DNA of 64,000 nt from Massilia yuzhufengensis (GCF_900112225.1 NZ_FOLD01000007.1:62001-126000); one strand, 5' to 3'. Counted from the first letter of the stretch, positions 36,801-44,444 are shown. The notes: a model not told the origin generated them from the letters alone. Made by a program: numbers and translations.

Positions 36801-38788
36801 GCCGCGCCGCACTCCTCGGTCAGGCGGAGCAGATCGAAACCTTCGCCTACAACGCCAACGGCCAACTAGCCGAAGCGGAGAACGAGCACGCCAGGCTGCA
36901 ATGGTTCTACGACGCGGCCGGTAACCTGGTGCGCGAGCACCAGCACTACCAAGGCCCGTTCCATCTAGAGAAGCGTACCGCGGTCTGGCACCACTACCAC
37001 GACGAACTCAACCAGCGCACCGGCACTACCCGCCCCGACGGCCACCGCATCGATTGGCTGACCTACGGCGCCGGCCACGTGCATGGTCTGCTGCTCGACG
37101 GGCAGGACCTCGTCTCGTTCGAGCGCGACGCGCTATACCAGGAAACCGGCCGCACCCAGGCCAACGGCCTGCAGCAAACGATGAAGTACGATCCGCTTGG
37201 ACGCCTGATCGAACAGCAACTCGGCGCCATCGCACAAGCCAGCCAGAAGGACCGGCTTTTCGTCCCCAACCCATACCGTCCCGACCTCCAGGTCGGCATG
37301 CAAGCCGCGATCCTGCGGCGCTACCGCTACGACCTATCCGGCCAGCTGACGAGCTTGGAGGACAACCGGCGTGGCCGCGTCGAATACCGCTACGACCCGG
37401 TCGGGCGGCTGCTGGCGGCAAGCAGTGCATTGGGCCACGAAACCTTCGCCTTCGACCCGGCCGGCAACATCCAGGCACCCGATACCGCGCAGCAGGAGCC
37501 CCTTATCCGCCGTGTCGCATTGCCCAAGCTGCTGGACAACCTTCTCAAGGAATATGCCGGCGTCCGCTACCGCTATGACGAACGCGGCAACGTCGTGGAA
37601 CGTACCCAGGACGGCCTTCAGTCCAAGTATGAATGGGATGCGTTCAACCGGATGACCCGTGCCACGACCTGGCATGGCGTCGCCACCTTTGCCTACGATC
37701 CGCTGGGACGGCGCATCGCCAAGCACAGCGGGGCGATGGAAGGCGCTGGCTTTCGGGAGACGGCCCGGACCATGTACGGCTGGGACGGCGACACGCTGGC
37801 GCTGGAGAGCAGCGTGCACCGGGGCCATGCGGCGGGCGAACGGACGGTGCATTATGTGTATGAGCGCGACAGCTTCGTGCCGCTGGTGCAGGCCACCCGA
37901 AGCCAGGCGCTTCGACTGGCGCCCACCACCGATGTCAAGGCGCTTATGGCCGGCAACGACGGCAAGTACGATATCGCACTTGATCCGCTGTGGAACGGTG
38001 AGTACGAACACGAAGCCGAGCCGTTCGGTAAGGATGAGATCGCCTTCTATCAATGCGATCATCTAGGTACACCGCAGGAATTGACCGACCATGAAGGCAA
38101 GGTTGCGTGGTCGGCGCAGTACAAGGCATGGGGGCAAGCGAAGGAAGCGATCAGCGAGGCGGCGCGCAAGGCCGGGATGCGCAATCCGATTCGGTTCCAG
38201 GGGCAGTACGTTGACGAAGAGACGGGGCTGCATTACAACCATCATAGGTATTATGACCCGGACACTGCTCGGTATTTGACGCAGGACCCTGTTGGACTAA
38301 GAGGTGGAACAAACCTTTACCGATATGCGCCTAATCCCACAGCTTGGGTTGATCCATTAGGATTAAGTAATAAAAACTGCGGCGACAGAGCATCTACTAA
38401 ACATCGTGTACTTAGCAATATCGCCAAGAGCCAAGCAGCGAGAAAGACATCAAACTTCCAAGAGCACGGAAACCGTGAATGGCCTCCGAACAGAGGATTT
38501 AAAGAAGATCCAGCAGATTTTACACTTCTGCCAGGCTCAAAAATTGATCGCTATGGTAGTCCGTATGGAACTTTTACATCACCAACAGGCACACCATATC
38601 GTGCAAGAGCACCAAAACCAGGCACTGATTTAAAACCGCACTGTGTTTATGAAGTTAATGAACCATTGACAGTAAAAGCTGGAGGAGCAGCCCCATGGTT
38701 TGGCTATGAAGGAAATGGAATTCAATATGAGCTCCCGGGACGAGTAATAGATTTAGAAAAAGCTGGCATCTTAACAAAAATTATTTAA
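33860..38788 (+). CDS. Rhs polymorphic toxin with C-terminal TNT (NAD glycohydrolase) domain
   Basis: A 1642-residue Rhs effector. Hydrophobic helices lie at about 62-115 and a DUF6531 region begins near 338 (CKLCPAKGG). YD repeats run from about 568 to 1397, and the core ends with the self-cleavage signature DPVGLRGGTNLYRYAPNP...DPLGL (to 1502). The 140-residue tip (1503-1642) matches the TNT fold: PGSKIDRYG with R1564, PHCVYEV with H1594, APWFG, and GNGIQYELPG with Q1622. TNT toxins kill by hydrolysing NAD. The protein has no PAAR domain of its own; a separate PAAR gene ends the cluster. I chose ATG 33860; the frame upstream overlaps vgrG. From about 38290 the DNA is far more AT-rich, marking a swapped-in tip. 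Confidence 0.93.
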   Translation: MTEPTQAPSKPAERAPEVAVAPLDTIDQQDVGAGAAAFDKWLRNISHDYVSLERLSTVAGSLPVIGNIMALIDAIMDIVAIIQKGLAKGAKEVDFLLWVSLGINLIGIAPGAGNAARMSLRPALHLVRQKLALGAKDLGAALVEVLVVHLNARLAGEIDTFVDSAMGKLAGILDDCANTADGIADDLVKTLKRCIGQEPLFDVATPAEVETKLHDPKAQSSWRRMIGALGRQYKMSANYAVAAAARHLPESAIAGVTGIIGHLTNFKPAFRGKLAALADEQKQMSIRWILARLRDAVTKHKRRYPALVPSSKGADHRKNKPEHELGSSRQQSPAKGDANACKLCPAKGGTAHSISFATGAETFTHTDFVLEAPLPIAWSRTYRSQLVAYNRGNLGARWLTPYSTRIDVVGQGKPAALLYHAADGRSHRFPYLSIGQRHHDPVEQITLTRLSPTLLTLDFGKPLPEGESSPWRETYELVDTVRAKAGELGKEHFRLIALHARDGAALGLRYDHIVATGPYAGEEVLSDIVSKQGETIVAHAGTQIDPDSGRILALWEIRDGKLLRQLAAYDYDDRGDLVRAQDENAAAWHYQYDRHLVTRYTDRTGRGMNLAYDTSVDSGAHAKAVREWADDGSYDTRLEWDKNIRLTYVLDALGHETRFYYDIAGYTYRVVYPDGGEEWLFRDDAKNVVRHIHADGSSEHHRYDDHGNLLTHTRADGSQVHFEYDGQHRVIGIRDGEGGTWKRDYNAQSHLVEETDPLGNKTQYAYDKLGRPIEVLDAKGGIKKVAYTPDGQLAGYTDCSGHSSQWEYDERKRLVKSIDAAGNVTRYRYTSLSSETLAQAHSEAHGNHPGQLEAVIHPDGSQEQFRHDAEGRLLAHIDALQRTTAYRYTAAGLIAKRTDALGHSLQYRWDALGRLSALENENDSVYRFQYDPVGRLLQEKGFDGKATEYRYDEASGVLAETVEAGVSTRLDFDPMGRLVRRRAALLGQAEQIETFAYNANGQLAEAENEHARLQWFYDAAGNLVREHQHYQGPFHLEKRTAVWHHYHDELNQRTGTTRPDGHRIDWLTYGAGHVHGLLLDGQDLVSFERDALYQETGRTQANGLQQTMKYDPLGRLIEQQLGAIAQASQKDRLFVPNPYRPDLQVGMQAAILRRYRYDLSGQLTSLEDNRRGRVEYRYDPVGRLLAASSALGHETFAFDPAGNIQAPDTAQQEPLIRRVALPKLLDNLLKEYAGVRYRYDERGNVVERTQDGLQSKYEWDAFNRMTRATTWHGVATFAYDPLGRRIAKHSGAMEGAGFRETARTMYGWDGDTLALESSVHRGHAAGERTVHYVYERDSFVPLVQATRSQALRLAPTTDVKALMAGNDGKYDIALDPLWNGEYEHEAEPFGKDEIAFYQCDHLGTPQELTDHEGKVAWSAQYKAWGQAKEAISEAARKAGMRNPIRFQGQYVDEETGLHYNHHRYYDPDTARYLTQDPVGLRGGTNLYRYAPNPTAWVDPLGLSNKNCGDRASTKHRVLSNIAKSQAARKTSNFQEHGNREWPPNRGFKEDPADFTLLPGSKIDRYGSPYGTFTSPTGTPYRARAPKPGTDLKPHCVYEVNEPLTVKAGGAAPWFGYEGNGIQYELPGRVIDLEKAGILTKII

Positions 38789-38796
38789 CTCAAAAG

Positions 38797-39033
38797 ATGA
38801 ATAAAGAAACATTGCGTTCGATTTTAATTAATAAAGGCATATCGCGGTCCTACTATTCACTAGAAGGCGGGTTGCCTAATGAAAAACTTTGTCTTGACTA
38901 CGAAAACGGCAAATGGATTGTGTATTACTCCGAGCGCGGTATAAGAACAGGTATCCGTTATTTCGATAACGAAGATGATGCTTGTGATTATCTATTGCAT
39001 GCTGTTGAAGAGTCAGCTAGTGGAAAATATTGA
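38797..39033 (+). CDS. Probable immunity protein to the TNT toxin
   Basis: A 78-residue acidic protein starting 8 bases after the rhs stop, the standard place for a cognate immunity gene. It contains a SLEGGLPNEKLCLDYENGKW stretch, then a short aromatic segment (IVYYSERG) and a final helix (EDDACDYLLHAVEE). Small domains of this look recur next to polymorphic toxins, but I cannot name the family with certainty. GC is low, like the toxin tip, so the two probably arrived together. Confidence 0.75.
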   Translation: MNKETLRSILINKGISRSYYSLEGGLPNEKLCLDYENGKWIVYYSERGIRTGIRYFDNEDDACDYLLHAVEESASGKY

Positions 39034-39347
39034 GTCCGGCGATTAATAAGGCATTGAAGACGGTGGCATCATTTAGCAGACGCGCCACAAGGCGCGCATT
39101 GGATTTACTGCTGAATAAGGAGGAAATCCAGCAGCCGCTCCGCGTTCGGACCGATAAAAGGCGCATCTCAACATGCCAAGGCGGCCTTGCCGCCAAAGAC
39201 TGGGTGCGCGCTGAAAATCGTCAATTGATCAGTGCTTCCCTGGTCAATGATCAATACGGTCCCGGTGGCGGAACGCAGTATTACATCACCGCAAAAGATC
39301 GGATGAGTATGGAAAAAGGCCCACTTATGGAGTTGACAGGTCGATGA
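39030..39347 (+). CDS. Small ORF with TTG start, possibly an orphan toxin-tip remnant
   Basis: A 105-residue frame whose only possible start is TTG 39030, overlapping the previous stop. GC is higher than in its neighbours. The C-terminal part YGPGGGTQYYI loosely recalls the GGGxQY motif of TNT-like domains, so it may be the decayed end of an older Rhs toxin tip left behind by tip exchange. It overlaps the next gene in an ATGA. It could also be a real small gene in the coupled set; I cannot decide. Confidence 0.4.
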   Translation: MSPAINKALKTVASFSRRATRRALDLLLNKEEIQQPLRVRTDKRRISTCQGGLAAKDWVRAENRQLISASLVNDQYGPGGGTQYYITAKDRMSMEKGPLMELTGR

Positions 39348-39778
39348 TTAATTTCAACGAAGGAAAAATCAATCTCGGCGGGAAAAATATCTCCGTTGCG
39401 TCTGATTATGACGACTTAAGCTTCCTCGCCGAAGAAGGTCTAATTGAGAAACGAGAAGACGCTGGAGGCATGTACTACTATGTCGAAGCGGAGGCGGACG
39501 GCATGCGGTTTAGTGTTTTTATCTCGTTGCGAGACAAGACGATTGAGTGGCTACTATTACGCTGGTTAGACCGTCCTATGAAAAGTTGGGATGACGTAAG
39601 TGAAAAGGCGATGACAGATGAATACCGTCTACTATCGAATTTCGTAAAGAAGCAGGTCGGAACCCCACCTAATAATACAAGAATCGGGACGCGTACGTGG
39701 CGCTTCAAGTGGGGGCAACTTAACTTGAGCTATGAAGTACGCTCCTTTGATGTAGCCATTTTTATGAAACCCCGGTGA
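39344..39778 (+). CDS. Hypothetical protein of 144 residues, possible second immunity gene
   Basis: No family recognised. The protein is mixed alpha/beta and has no signal peptide. Landmarks are ASDYDDLSFLAEEGLIEKRED near the N-terminus and two Trp-rich stretches (EWLLLRWLDRPMKSWDD; TWRFKWGQL). The ATG overlaps the upstream stop, giving translational coupling. Its low GC and place in the toxin tail suggest an orphan immunity protein, matched to the possible remnant before it. Confidence 0.65.
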   Translation: MINFNEGKINLGGKNISVASDYDDLSFLAEEGLIEKREDAGGMYYYVEAEADGMRFSVFISLRDKTIEWLLLRWLDRPMKSWDDVSEKAMTDEYRLLSNFVKKQVGTPPNNTRIGTRTWRFKWGQLNLSYEVRSFDVAIFMKPR

Positions 39779-39870
39779 GGCCGCTCGACAAAAAGGATGT
39801 TATAGGCATTAGTTTTTGCAGCAAGCGGCCCACCGGTTTATTCAGGTCACCGATTCCACTGGAGAGGAAA

Positions 39871-40149
39871 ATGTCATTGAAAATCATCACAGTCCGAGAC
39901 AAAACCGATCATGGCGGCACAGTTACCAGCGGCTCGCGCAACCACAAAATTAGGGGAAGAGCAATCGCTCGACTGGGTGATCAAGTTGATTGTCCGCTGC
40001 CCTACCCTGGTGGCAAACCGCACGGTGTGAACAAGATCATCACCGCCCACAACACACTAACAGTGGACGGTGTGCCCGTTGCGGTCGAAGGATGCACGAC
40101 GGAATGCGGGTGCAAGCTGATCGGCAGCGTGCCTGCGACGGTTAGTTGA
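39871..40149 (+). CDS. PAAR-domain spike tip protein
   Basis: A 92-residue PAAR protein that would cap the VgrG trimer and sharpen the T6SS spike. It has GRAIARLGDQVDCP and the later GVPVAVEGCTTECGCKLIGS, with histidine and cysteines in the usual metal-binding spacing. I chose ATG 39871 because GGAGAGG lies 4-10 bases upstream; a longer frame from GTG 39775 has no such support. It is unusual for the PAAR to come last, after the toxin and immunity genes, instead of being fused to Rhs. Confidence 0.88.
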   Translation: MSLKIITVRDKTDHGGTVTSGSRNHKIRGRAIARLGDQVDCPLPYPGGKPHGVNKIITAHNTLTVDGVPVAVEGCTTECGCKLIGSVPATVS

Positions 40150-40280
40150 GCCCGGAACGCCATGTGAAATACTTGAGACGTGACTCCCGATAGGCTCCCA
40201 TTCCTCCTCTTTGACCTGACTGGTTATCGCATCTGGCAAGCGTTGCGAGTCACTGATTCATAAAGAATGCTCATTGCGAC

Positions 40281-40332
40281 CCAGCGACTTTCAATCCGTT
40301 GGGCGCAGGTCCGAATCCCGCACGGCCTGCCA
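40281..40332 (+). repeat. Decayed 3' copy of tRNA-Lys, candidate right attachment site
   Basis: It matches the anticodon arm through the CCA end of tRNA-Lys (30396-30449) with about four substitutions after the anticodon stem, including an identical 16-base run GAATCCCGCACGGCCT. The 5' part of the tRNA is missing, so it is not a working tRNA. With the intact gene it brackets a 9.9-kb island. Confidence 0.88.
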
Positions 40333-40343
40333 AGTTTCAACAG

Positions 40344-40375
40344 AAAGCCCACGCAGCCCGTTTCGTGGGCTTTTT
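40344..40375. terminator. Terminator after the tRNA-Lys fragment
   Basis: AAAGCCCACG/CGTGGGCTTT stem followed by T residues. This may be the terminator that originally followed tRNA-Lys before the island was inserted. On the minus strand it lies beyond the nrtD stop. Confidence 0.75.
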
Positions 40376-40496
40376 GCTTTGTGCTGCCGTTTCGCCCTGT
40401 CGGCGATGTGTCACGATGATCCCGCCACCTGTCGGGCAACGACCGGGCAGCCGTCGCCCTCGAAAGACTTCGAATGATCGGCAGCGTCGCAAAGGC

Positions 40497-41309
40497 TCAA
40501 GCCGCCTCCCCCACCGGATGCGCCTGCTTCCGATACAAGAACTCCAGCACCGCCTTGCGATGCTCCGTATAGCGCGCATCCTGCGCCAGCGTCACCCGGT
40601 CGCGCGGCCGTTCCAGCCCCACGTCCACGATCTCGCCGATAGTCGCCGCCGGCCCGTTGGTCAGCATCACGATCCGGTCCGACAGCAGCACCGCCTCGTC
40701 CACATCGTGCGTCACCATCACCACGGTCGACCTGGTGGCCGCCACGATCTTGAGCAGCTCATCCTGCAAATGCGCCCGCGTCAGCGCATCGAGCGCGCCG
40801 AACGGCTCGTCCATCAACAGCACCTTTGGCTGCATCGCCAGCGCCCGCGCGATGCCCACGCGCTGCTTCATCCCGCCCGAGATTTCATGCGGCCGCTTGC
40901 CCTCGGCGCTGGTAAGCCCCACCAGCGCCAGCGCATCCATGGTCCGCTCGCGCAGCTGAGCGCGGGTTTCAGCGCCGCCGAACACCCGCTCCACGCCCAG
41001 GTGGATGTTCTCGTAGCAGGTCAGCCATGGCAGTAGCGAGTGATTCTGGAACACCACCGCCCGCTCCGGCGATGGCCCGGCGATTTCGCGGTTGGCGCAC
41101 AGCAGCACGCCCTCGGTCGGTTTCAATAGCCCCGCGATCAGATTGAGCAGGGTCGACTTGCCGCAGCCGGAGTGGCCGATCAGGGTGATGAACTCGCCCT
41201 TGCGCACGGACAGGTCGATGCCCTGCAGCGCCTGGAACATGCCTTTCTTGGTATGGAAGGCCATCTCCACGCCGGTGATGTCGATGAATTTCGGATGTGG
41301 CTGGTCCAT
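40497..41309 (-). CDS. nrtD: Nitrate-type ABC transporter ATP-binding protein
   Basis: A 270-residue ATPase of the NrtD/SsuB/TauB group. Walker A is GHSGCGKST, the signature is ISGGMKQR, and Walker B is VLLMDEP followed by the H-loop VTHDVDEA. It powers uptake of nitrate, or a related anion, with the permease 12 bases upstream and the binding protein before it. Close similarity to NrtD-type proteins and an NrtA-type partner favour nitrate, but sulfonate or cyanate cannot be excluded from sequence alone. It is the last gene of the operon. Confidence 0.9.
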   Translation of the reverse strand: MDQPHPKFIDITGVEMAFHTKKGMFQALQGIDLSVRKGEFITLIGHSGCGKSTLLNLIAGLLKPTEGVLLCANREIAGPSPERAVVFQNHSLLPWLTCYENIHLGVERVFGGAETRAQLRERTMDALALVGLTSAEGKRPHEISGGMKQRVGIARALAMQPKVLLMDEPFGALDALTRAHLQDELLKIVAATRSTVVMVTHDVDEAVLLSDRIVMLTNGPAATIGEIVDVGLERPRDRVTLAQDARYTEHRKAVLEFLYRKQAHPVGEAA

Positions 41310-41321
41310 GCTCGTGTCCTT

Positions 41322-42230
41322 TCAGTTGGCTACTTGTTCATGGGTCAGCGCACGGGCCAGCGCCACCAGCGCCTGTTCCAGCAGCAGCCCGACCACGCCG
41401 ATGATGACGATGGCGATGATGATGTGCGAGACGTTCAGGTTGTTCCATTCGTCCCACACCCAGAAGCCGATGCCCACGCCGCCGGTCAGCATTTCAGCCG
41501 CCACGATCACCAGCCAGGCCGTGCCGATGGCCAGGCGCACGCCGGTGAGAATGTAGGGCAGCGCCGAGGGCAGCAGGATCTTGGTGAGCACCTTCCACTC
41601 CGACAGGTTGAGCACCCGCGCCACGTTCATGTAGTCCTGCGGCACGCGCTGCACGCCGACGGCGGTGTTGATCACCATCGGCCAGATCGAGCAGATGAAG
41701 ATTGACCAGATCGCGGCCGGGTCGGCCGACTTGAACACCAGCAGGCCGATCGGCAGCCAGGCCAGCGGCGACACCGGTTTGAGCAGGCTGATGATCGGAC
41801 CGAACATGCTGCCGACAAAGCGCACGCGGCCGATCATGAAGCCCAGCGGGATGCCCACCAGCGCAGCCAGCCCGAAGCCGATCGCCACCCGCTGCAGCGA
41901 AGCCAGCACGTTCCAGCCGATGCCCTGGTCGTTCGGGCTGTTGCGGTAGAACGGGTCGGCGAACAGCACCAGCGCTTCCTGCAGCGTCGCCCACGGGGTC
42001 GGGAAGGCGGTGTTCCGGGCGGCGATGAGCTGCCAGACCAGCACCACCAGGGCGATGCCCACCAGCGGCGGCAAGACCAGCTTCACTGCCGCCGCAAACG
42101 GACGGGTGCCGCGCGCGGCCGGCGGCGCCGGCTTGCTGGCGGCGCGCCCTGCGGCCAGGGGCACGGCGGCGGCCAACGCCAGGACGGCGGTGCGCGGCGC
42201 GTGGCGTTCGGTTTTCAACATGGCGCTCAT
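41322..42230 (-). CDS. nrtB: Nitrate-type ABC transporter permease
   Basis: A 302-residue inner-membrane permease of the BPD_transp_1 family with about six helices. The cytoplasmic EAA-type loop lies near the C-terminus (ALPYILTGVRLAIGTAWLVIVAAEML). I chose ATG 42230 with the AGGAGA ribosome site; the frame continues upstream into the end of nrtA. It lies 28 bases after nrtA. Confidence 0.9.
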   Translation of the reverse strand: MSAMLKTERHAPRTAVLALAAAVPLAAGRAASKPAPPAARGTRPFAAAVKLVLPPLVGIALVVLVWQLIAARNTAFPTPWATLQEALVLFADPFYRNSPNDQGIGWNVLASLQRVAIGFGLAALVGIPLGFMIGRVRFVGSMFGPIISLLKPVSPLAWLPIGLLVFKSADPAAIWSIFICSIWPMVINTAVGVQRVPQDYMNVARVLNLSEWKVLTKILLPSALPYILTGVRLAIGTAWLVIVAAEMLTGGVGIGFWVWDEWNNLNVSHIIIAIVIIGVVGLLLEQALVALARALTHEQVAN

Positions 42231-42258
42231 GGCGTCTCCTTGGGTGACGAGGTGAAAA

Positions 42259-43542
42259 TCAGGCCTTGATCTTGAACGAGGCCGCATAGGCTTTCGGGTT
42301 CTTGCCGTCCCACACGGCGCCGTCCATCAGCTTCGACGTGCGCAGCGGGCTTTTCGGGATTGGCGTCTTGCTCAGGGTCGCCGCTTCCTTGTACAGGGCG
42401 ACCTGGTTGACCGCGCTCGCCACGGCCAGGTAGTCCGGGTCTTCCTTGAGCAGGCCCCAGCGGCGGTGCTGGCTCATGAACCACATGCCGTCCGACAGGT
42501 AAGGGAAATTGACCAGGCCGTCGTTGTAGAACTTCATGTGGTTGGCGTCGTCCCAAGTCTTGCCCAGGCCGTTCTGGTAGCGGCCCATGATGCGCTGGTC
42601 GATCGCGTCCTTGCTGGTGTTCACATAGGACTTGGCGGCGATGACCTCGGCCATCTTGTTCTTGTTGGCCAGCGAGGAATCGATCCATTTGCCGGCCTCG
42701 AGGATGGCGGCCATCATGGCGCGGCAGGTATTCGGGTGCTTGCGCGCGAAGTCGAGCGTGCTGCCCAGCACCTTCTCCGGGTGGTCGCGCCAGATGTCCT
42801 GGGTGGTGATGGCGGTGATACCGACACCGTCCATGATCGCGCGGTGGCCCCAGGGCTCGCCCACGCAGAAGCCATCCATATTCCCCACGCGCATGTTCGC
42901 CACCATCTGCGGCGGCGGCACGGTGATGACCTTGGCGTCCTTCATCGGGTTGATGCCGTGCGCGGCCAGCCAGTAGTAGAGCCACATCGCGTGGGTGCCG
43001 GTCGGGAAGGTCTGGGCGAAGGTGAATTCGCGCTTTTCCGTGCGCATCAGCTTGGCCAGCGAGGCGCCGTCGACTGCGCCCTTGTCGGACAGCTGTTTTG
43101 ACAGGGTGATGGCCTGGCCATTGTTGTTCAGGCCCATCAGCACCGCCATGTCCTTCTTCTGGCCACCAATGCCCATCTGCACGCCATACAGCAGGCCGTA
43201 GAGCACGTGCGCGGCGTCCAGGTCGCCGTTGGCCAGCTTGTCGCGCACGCCGGCCCAGGAGGCTTCCTTGCTCAGCACAAACTTGACGCCGTACTTCTTG
43301 TCCAGACCCAGCACCGAAGCCATCACCACCGACGCGCAGTCGGTCAGCGGGATGAAGCCGATCTTGATCTCTTCTTTTTCCGGCTTGTCCGACCCTGCCG
43401 CCCACGCCCCACCGGTGGCCAGCCCCAGCAGGCTGCCTCCGGCCGCCAGGCCTGCGCCATGGATGAGTTTCCTGCGCGTGACATCCAGCTCGCCGGCCGC
43501 CATCGGTACGGTGCTCTTCGCTTCGGGGTGTTGATGATTCAT
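42259..43542 (-). CDS. nrtA: Nitrate-type ABC transporter substrate-binding protein (Tat signal)
   Basis: A 427-residue NrtA/CmpA-family periplasmic binding protein. The N-terminus carries a twin-arginine motif (DVTRRKLIHGAG) before a hydrophobic stretch ending AWA, so export in folded form by Tat is likely. The family body includes IKIGFIPLTDCAS, ANMRVGNMDGFCVGEPWG and GYCxGEP-like residues that shape the nitrate site. I chose ATG 43542 with GAGG upstream; the longer frame to 43602 adds no signal features. No nitrate or nitrite reductase gene is in view. Confidence 0.91.
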   Translation of the reverse strand: MNHQHPEAKSTVPMAAGELDVTRRKLIHGAGLAAGGSLLGLATGGAWAAGSDKPEKEEIKIGFIPLTDCASVVMASVLGLDKKYGVKFVLSKEASWAGVRDKLANGDLDAAHVLYGLLYGVQMGIGGQKKDMAVLMGLNNNGQAITLSKQLSDKGAVDGASLAKLMRTEKREFTFAQTFPTGTHAMWLYYWLAAHGINPMKDAKVITVPPPQMVANMRVGNMDGFCVGEPWGHRAIMDGVGITAITTQDIWRDHPEKVLGSTLDFARKHPNTCRAMMAAILEAGKWIDSSLANKNKMAEVIAAKSYVNTSKDAIDQRIMGRYQNGLGKTWDDANHMKFYNDGLVNFPYLSDGMWFMSQHRRWGLLKEDPDYLAVASAVNQVALYKEAATLSKTPIPKSPLRTSKLMDGAVWDGKNPKAYAASFKIKA

Positions 43543-43582
43543 CGCATCCTCAATGTAGTCAGGCAAAAAAAATGACGCATAT

Positions 43583-43608
43583 CCGGCCATGACGGGAGTC
43601 ATGGCTGG
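43583..43608. promoter_or_regulatory. Hairpin upstream of nrtA
   Basis: CCGGCCATGAC/GTCATGGCTGG is an 11-bp inverted repeat with one wobble and a 4-base loop, 41 bases before the nrtA start. It could be an operator or leader hairpin. A second hairpin lies at 43764-43791. Confidence 0.4.
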
Positions 43609-43763
43609 ATAGACGTCGTTGTCTCGGGTGGGCTCTACCGGCGTTGGCAGGGCACGCGGCGCTCCATTGCGCTATTGGTCAATATGCAATGATCGTGCCA
43701 GCTGGGCTGTGAGAGTGGAGAGGCAGCCGGCAGCGAGGCCGGTGCACTATGCAAAGGCGCAGG

Positions 43764-43791
43764 TGACGCACTGCGATTGTGCAGTGCGTCA
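43764..43791. promoter_or_regulatory. Perfect 11-bp hairpin between nrtA and the 141-residue protein gene
   Basis: TGACGCACTGC/GCAGTGCGTCA with a 6-base loop. It has no T-tract, so termination is not obvious. It may end transcription of the gene at 43829 by another route, or lie in the nrtA leader. Confidence 0.45.
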
Positions 43792-43828
43792 TTCTGGACG
43801 AGAAAAGCTTCTGTAGTGCGCGCCGGTG

Positions 43829-44254
43829 TCAGCGCTGGGCCAAGGTTGCCCGTACGACGATGCGCTCGGCAATGCGCGGGTCGTCCGGCACATAACTCAT
43901 CACCATGTCCTCGCGGTACTCGCCGCGATTGAATTCCATGTCAACCTTGCCGTCCCGCGACACATATCGGTCGGGCGTGACCGCCACCAGGTGAATCGGA
44001 CGCTGGCGGTCGATGCGGGCGCTGATGCCGCCGCCGGCAGCCTCCACTTTCAGGCGCCAGCCATTCGACAAGGCGTACTGGCCTTTGACGGCGTCGAGGT
44101 CGTCCTGGTAGATGCGCGTGGTGCGCGATGGCGCGGTCACCTGCACGCTCGAGATGGCGTCGTTGCTGGTGGACGGATACTTCTGGGACTGCGCGGCAGC
44201 ATCGGCGGCCAGCAGCAATAGGGAGGCGGCGACTGCCAGTGGGAGGGTACGCAT
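43829..44254 (-). CDS. Exported hypothetical protein of 141 residues
   Basis: A signal peptide (MRTLPLAVAASLLLLAADAAAQ) precedes a small beta-rich domain (GWRLKVEAAGGGISARIDRQ; LVAVTPDRYVSRDGKVDMEF). No family is recognised. It stands alone, minus strand, with a clear ribosome site region before the ATG. It is probably periplasmic. Confidence 0.78.
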   Translation of the reverse strand: MRTLPLAVAASLLLLAADAAAQSQKYPSTSNDAISSVQVTAPSRTTRIYQDDLDAVKGQYALSNGWRLKVEAAGGGISARIDRQRPIHLVAVTPDRYVSRDGKVDMEFNRGEYREDMVMSYVPDDPRIAERIVVRATLAQR

Positions 44255-44401
44255 GATCGTTCCTTCGCAAGACGGGGGATGGGCACCCCGGGTCGCGCCA
44301 GGGGTGATCCAACCAGTCTAGGGCAGCGTTCGCCGCCTGCAAGGCATCCCTTCTCCACATCACGAAACGGTCTCGATCCGGCAAAAATCAGACCCGGACG
44401 A

Positions 44402-44444
44402 CATGATACAAAAACAACATGCATATGGCTGCTTTTGTATCATG
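44402..44444. promoter_or_regulatory. 12-bp perfect inverted repeat, possible operator
   Basis: CATGATACAAAA and TTTTGTATCATG flank a 19-base AT-rich spacer. It stands out against high-GC DNA. Candidate binding site or RNA hairpin; no known regulator motif recognised. Confidence 0.5.

Noticed and set aside
40281-40332. Second functional tRNA-Lys
   Set aside because: The 5' half is missing and several positions are changed; it is a fragment.
43700-43791. ANTAR-type two-hairpin nitrate leader upstream of nrtA
   Set aside because: Two hairpins with 6-base loops can be drawn, but the loops lack the required A1/G4 pattern and there is no clear terminator.
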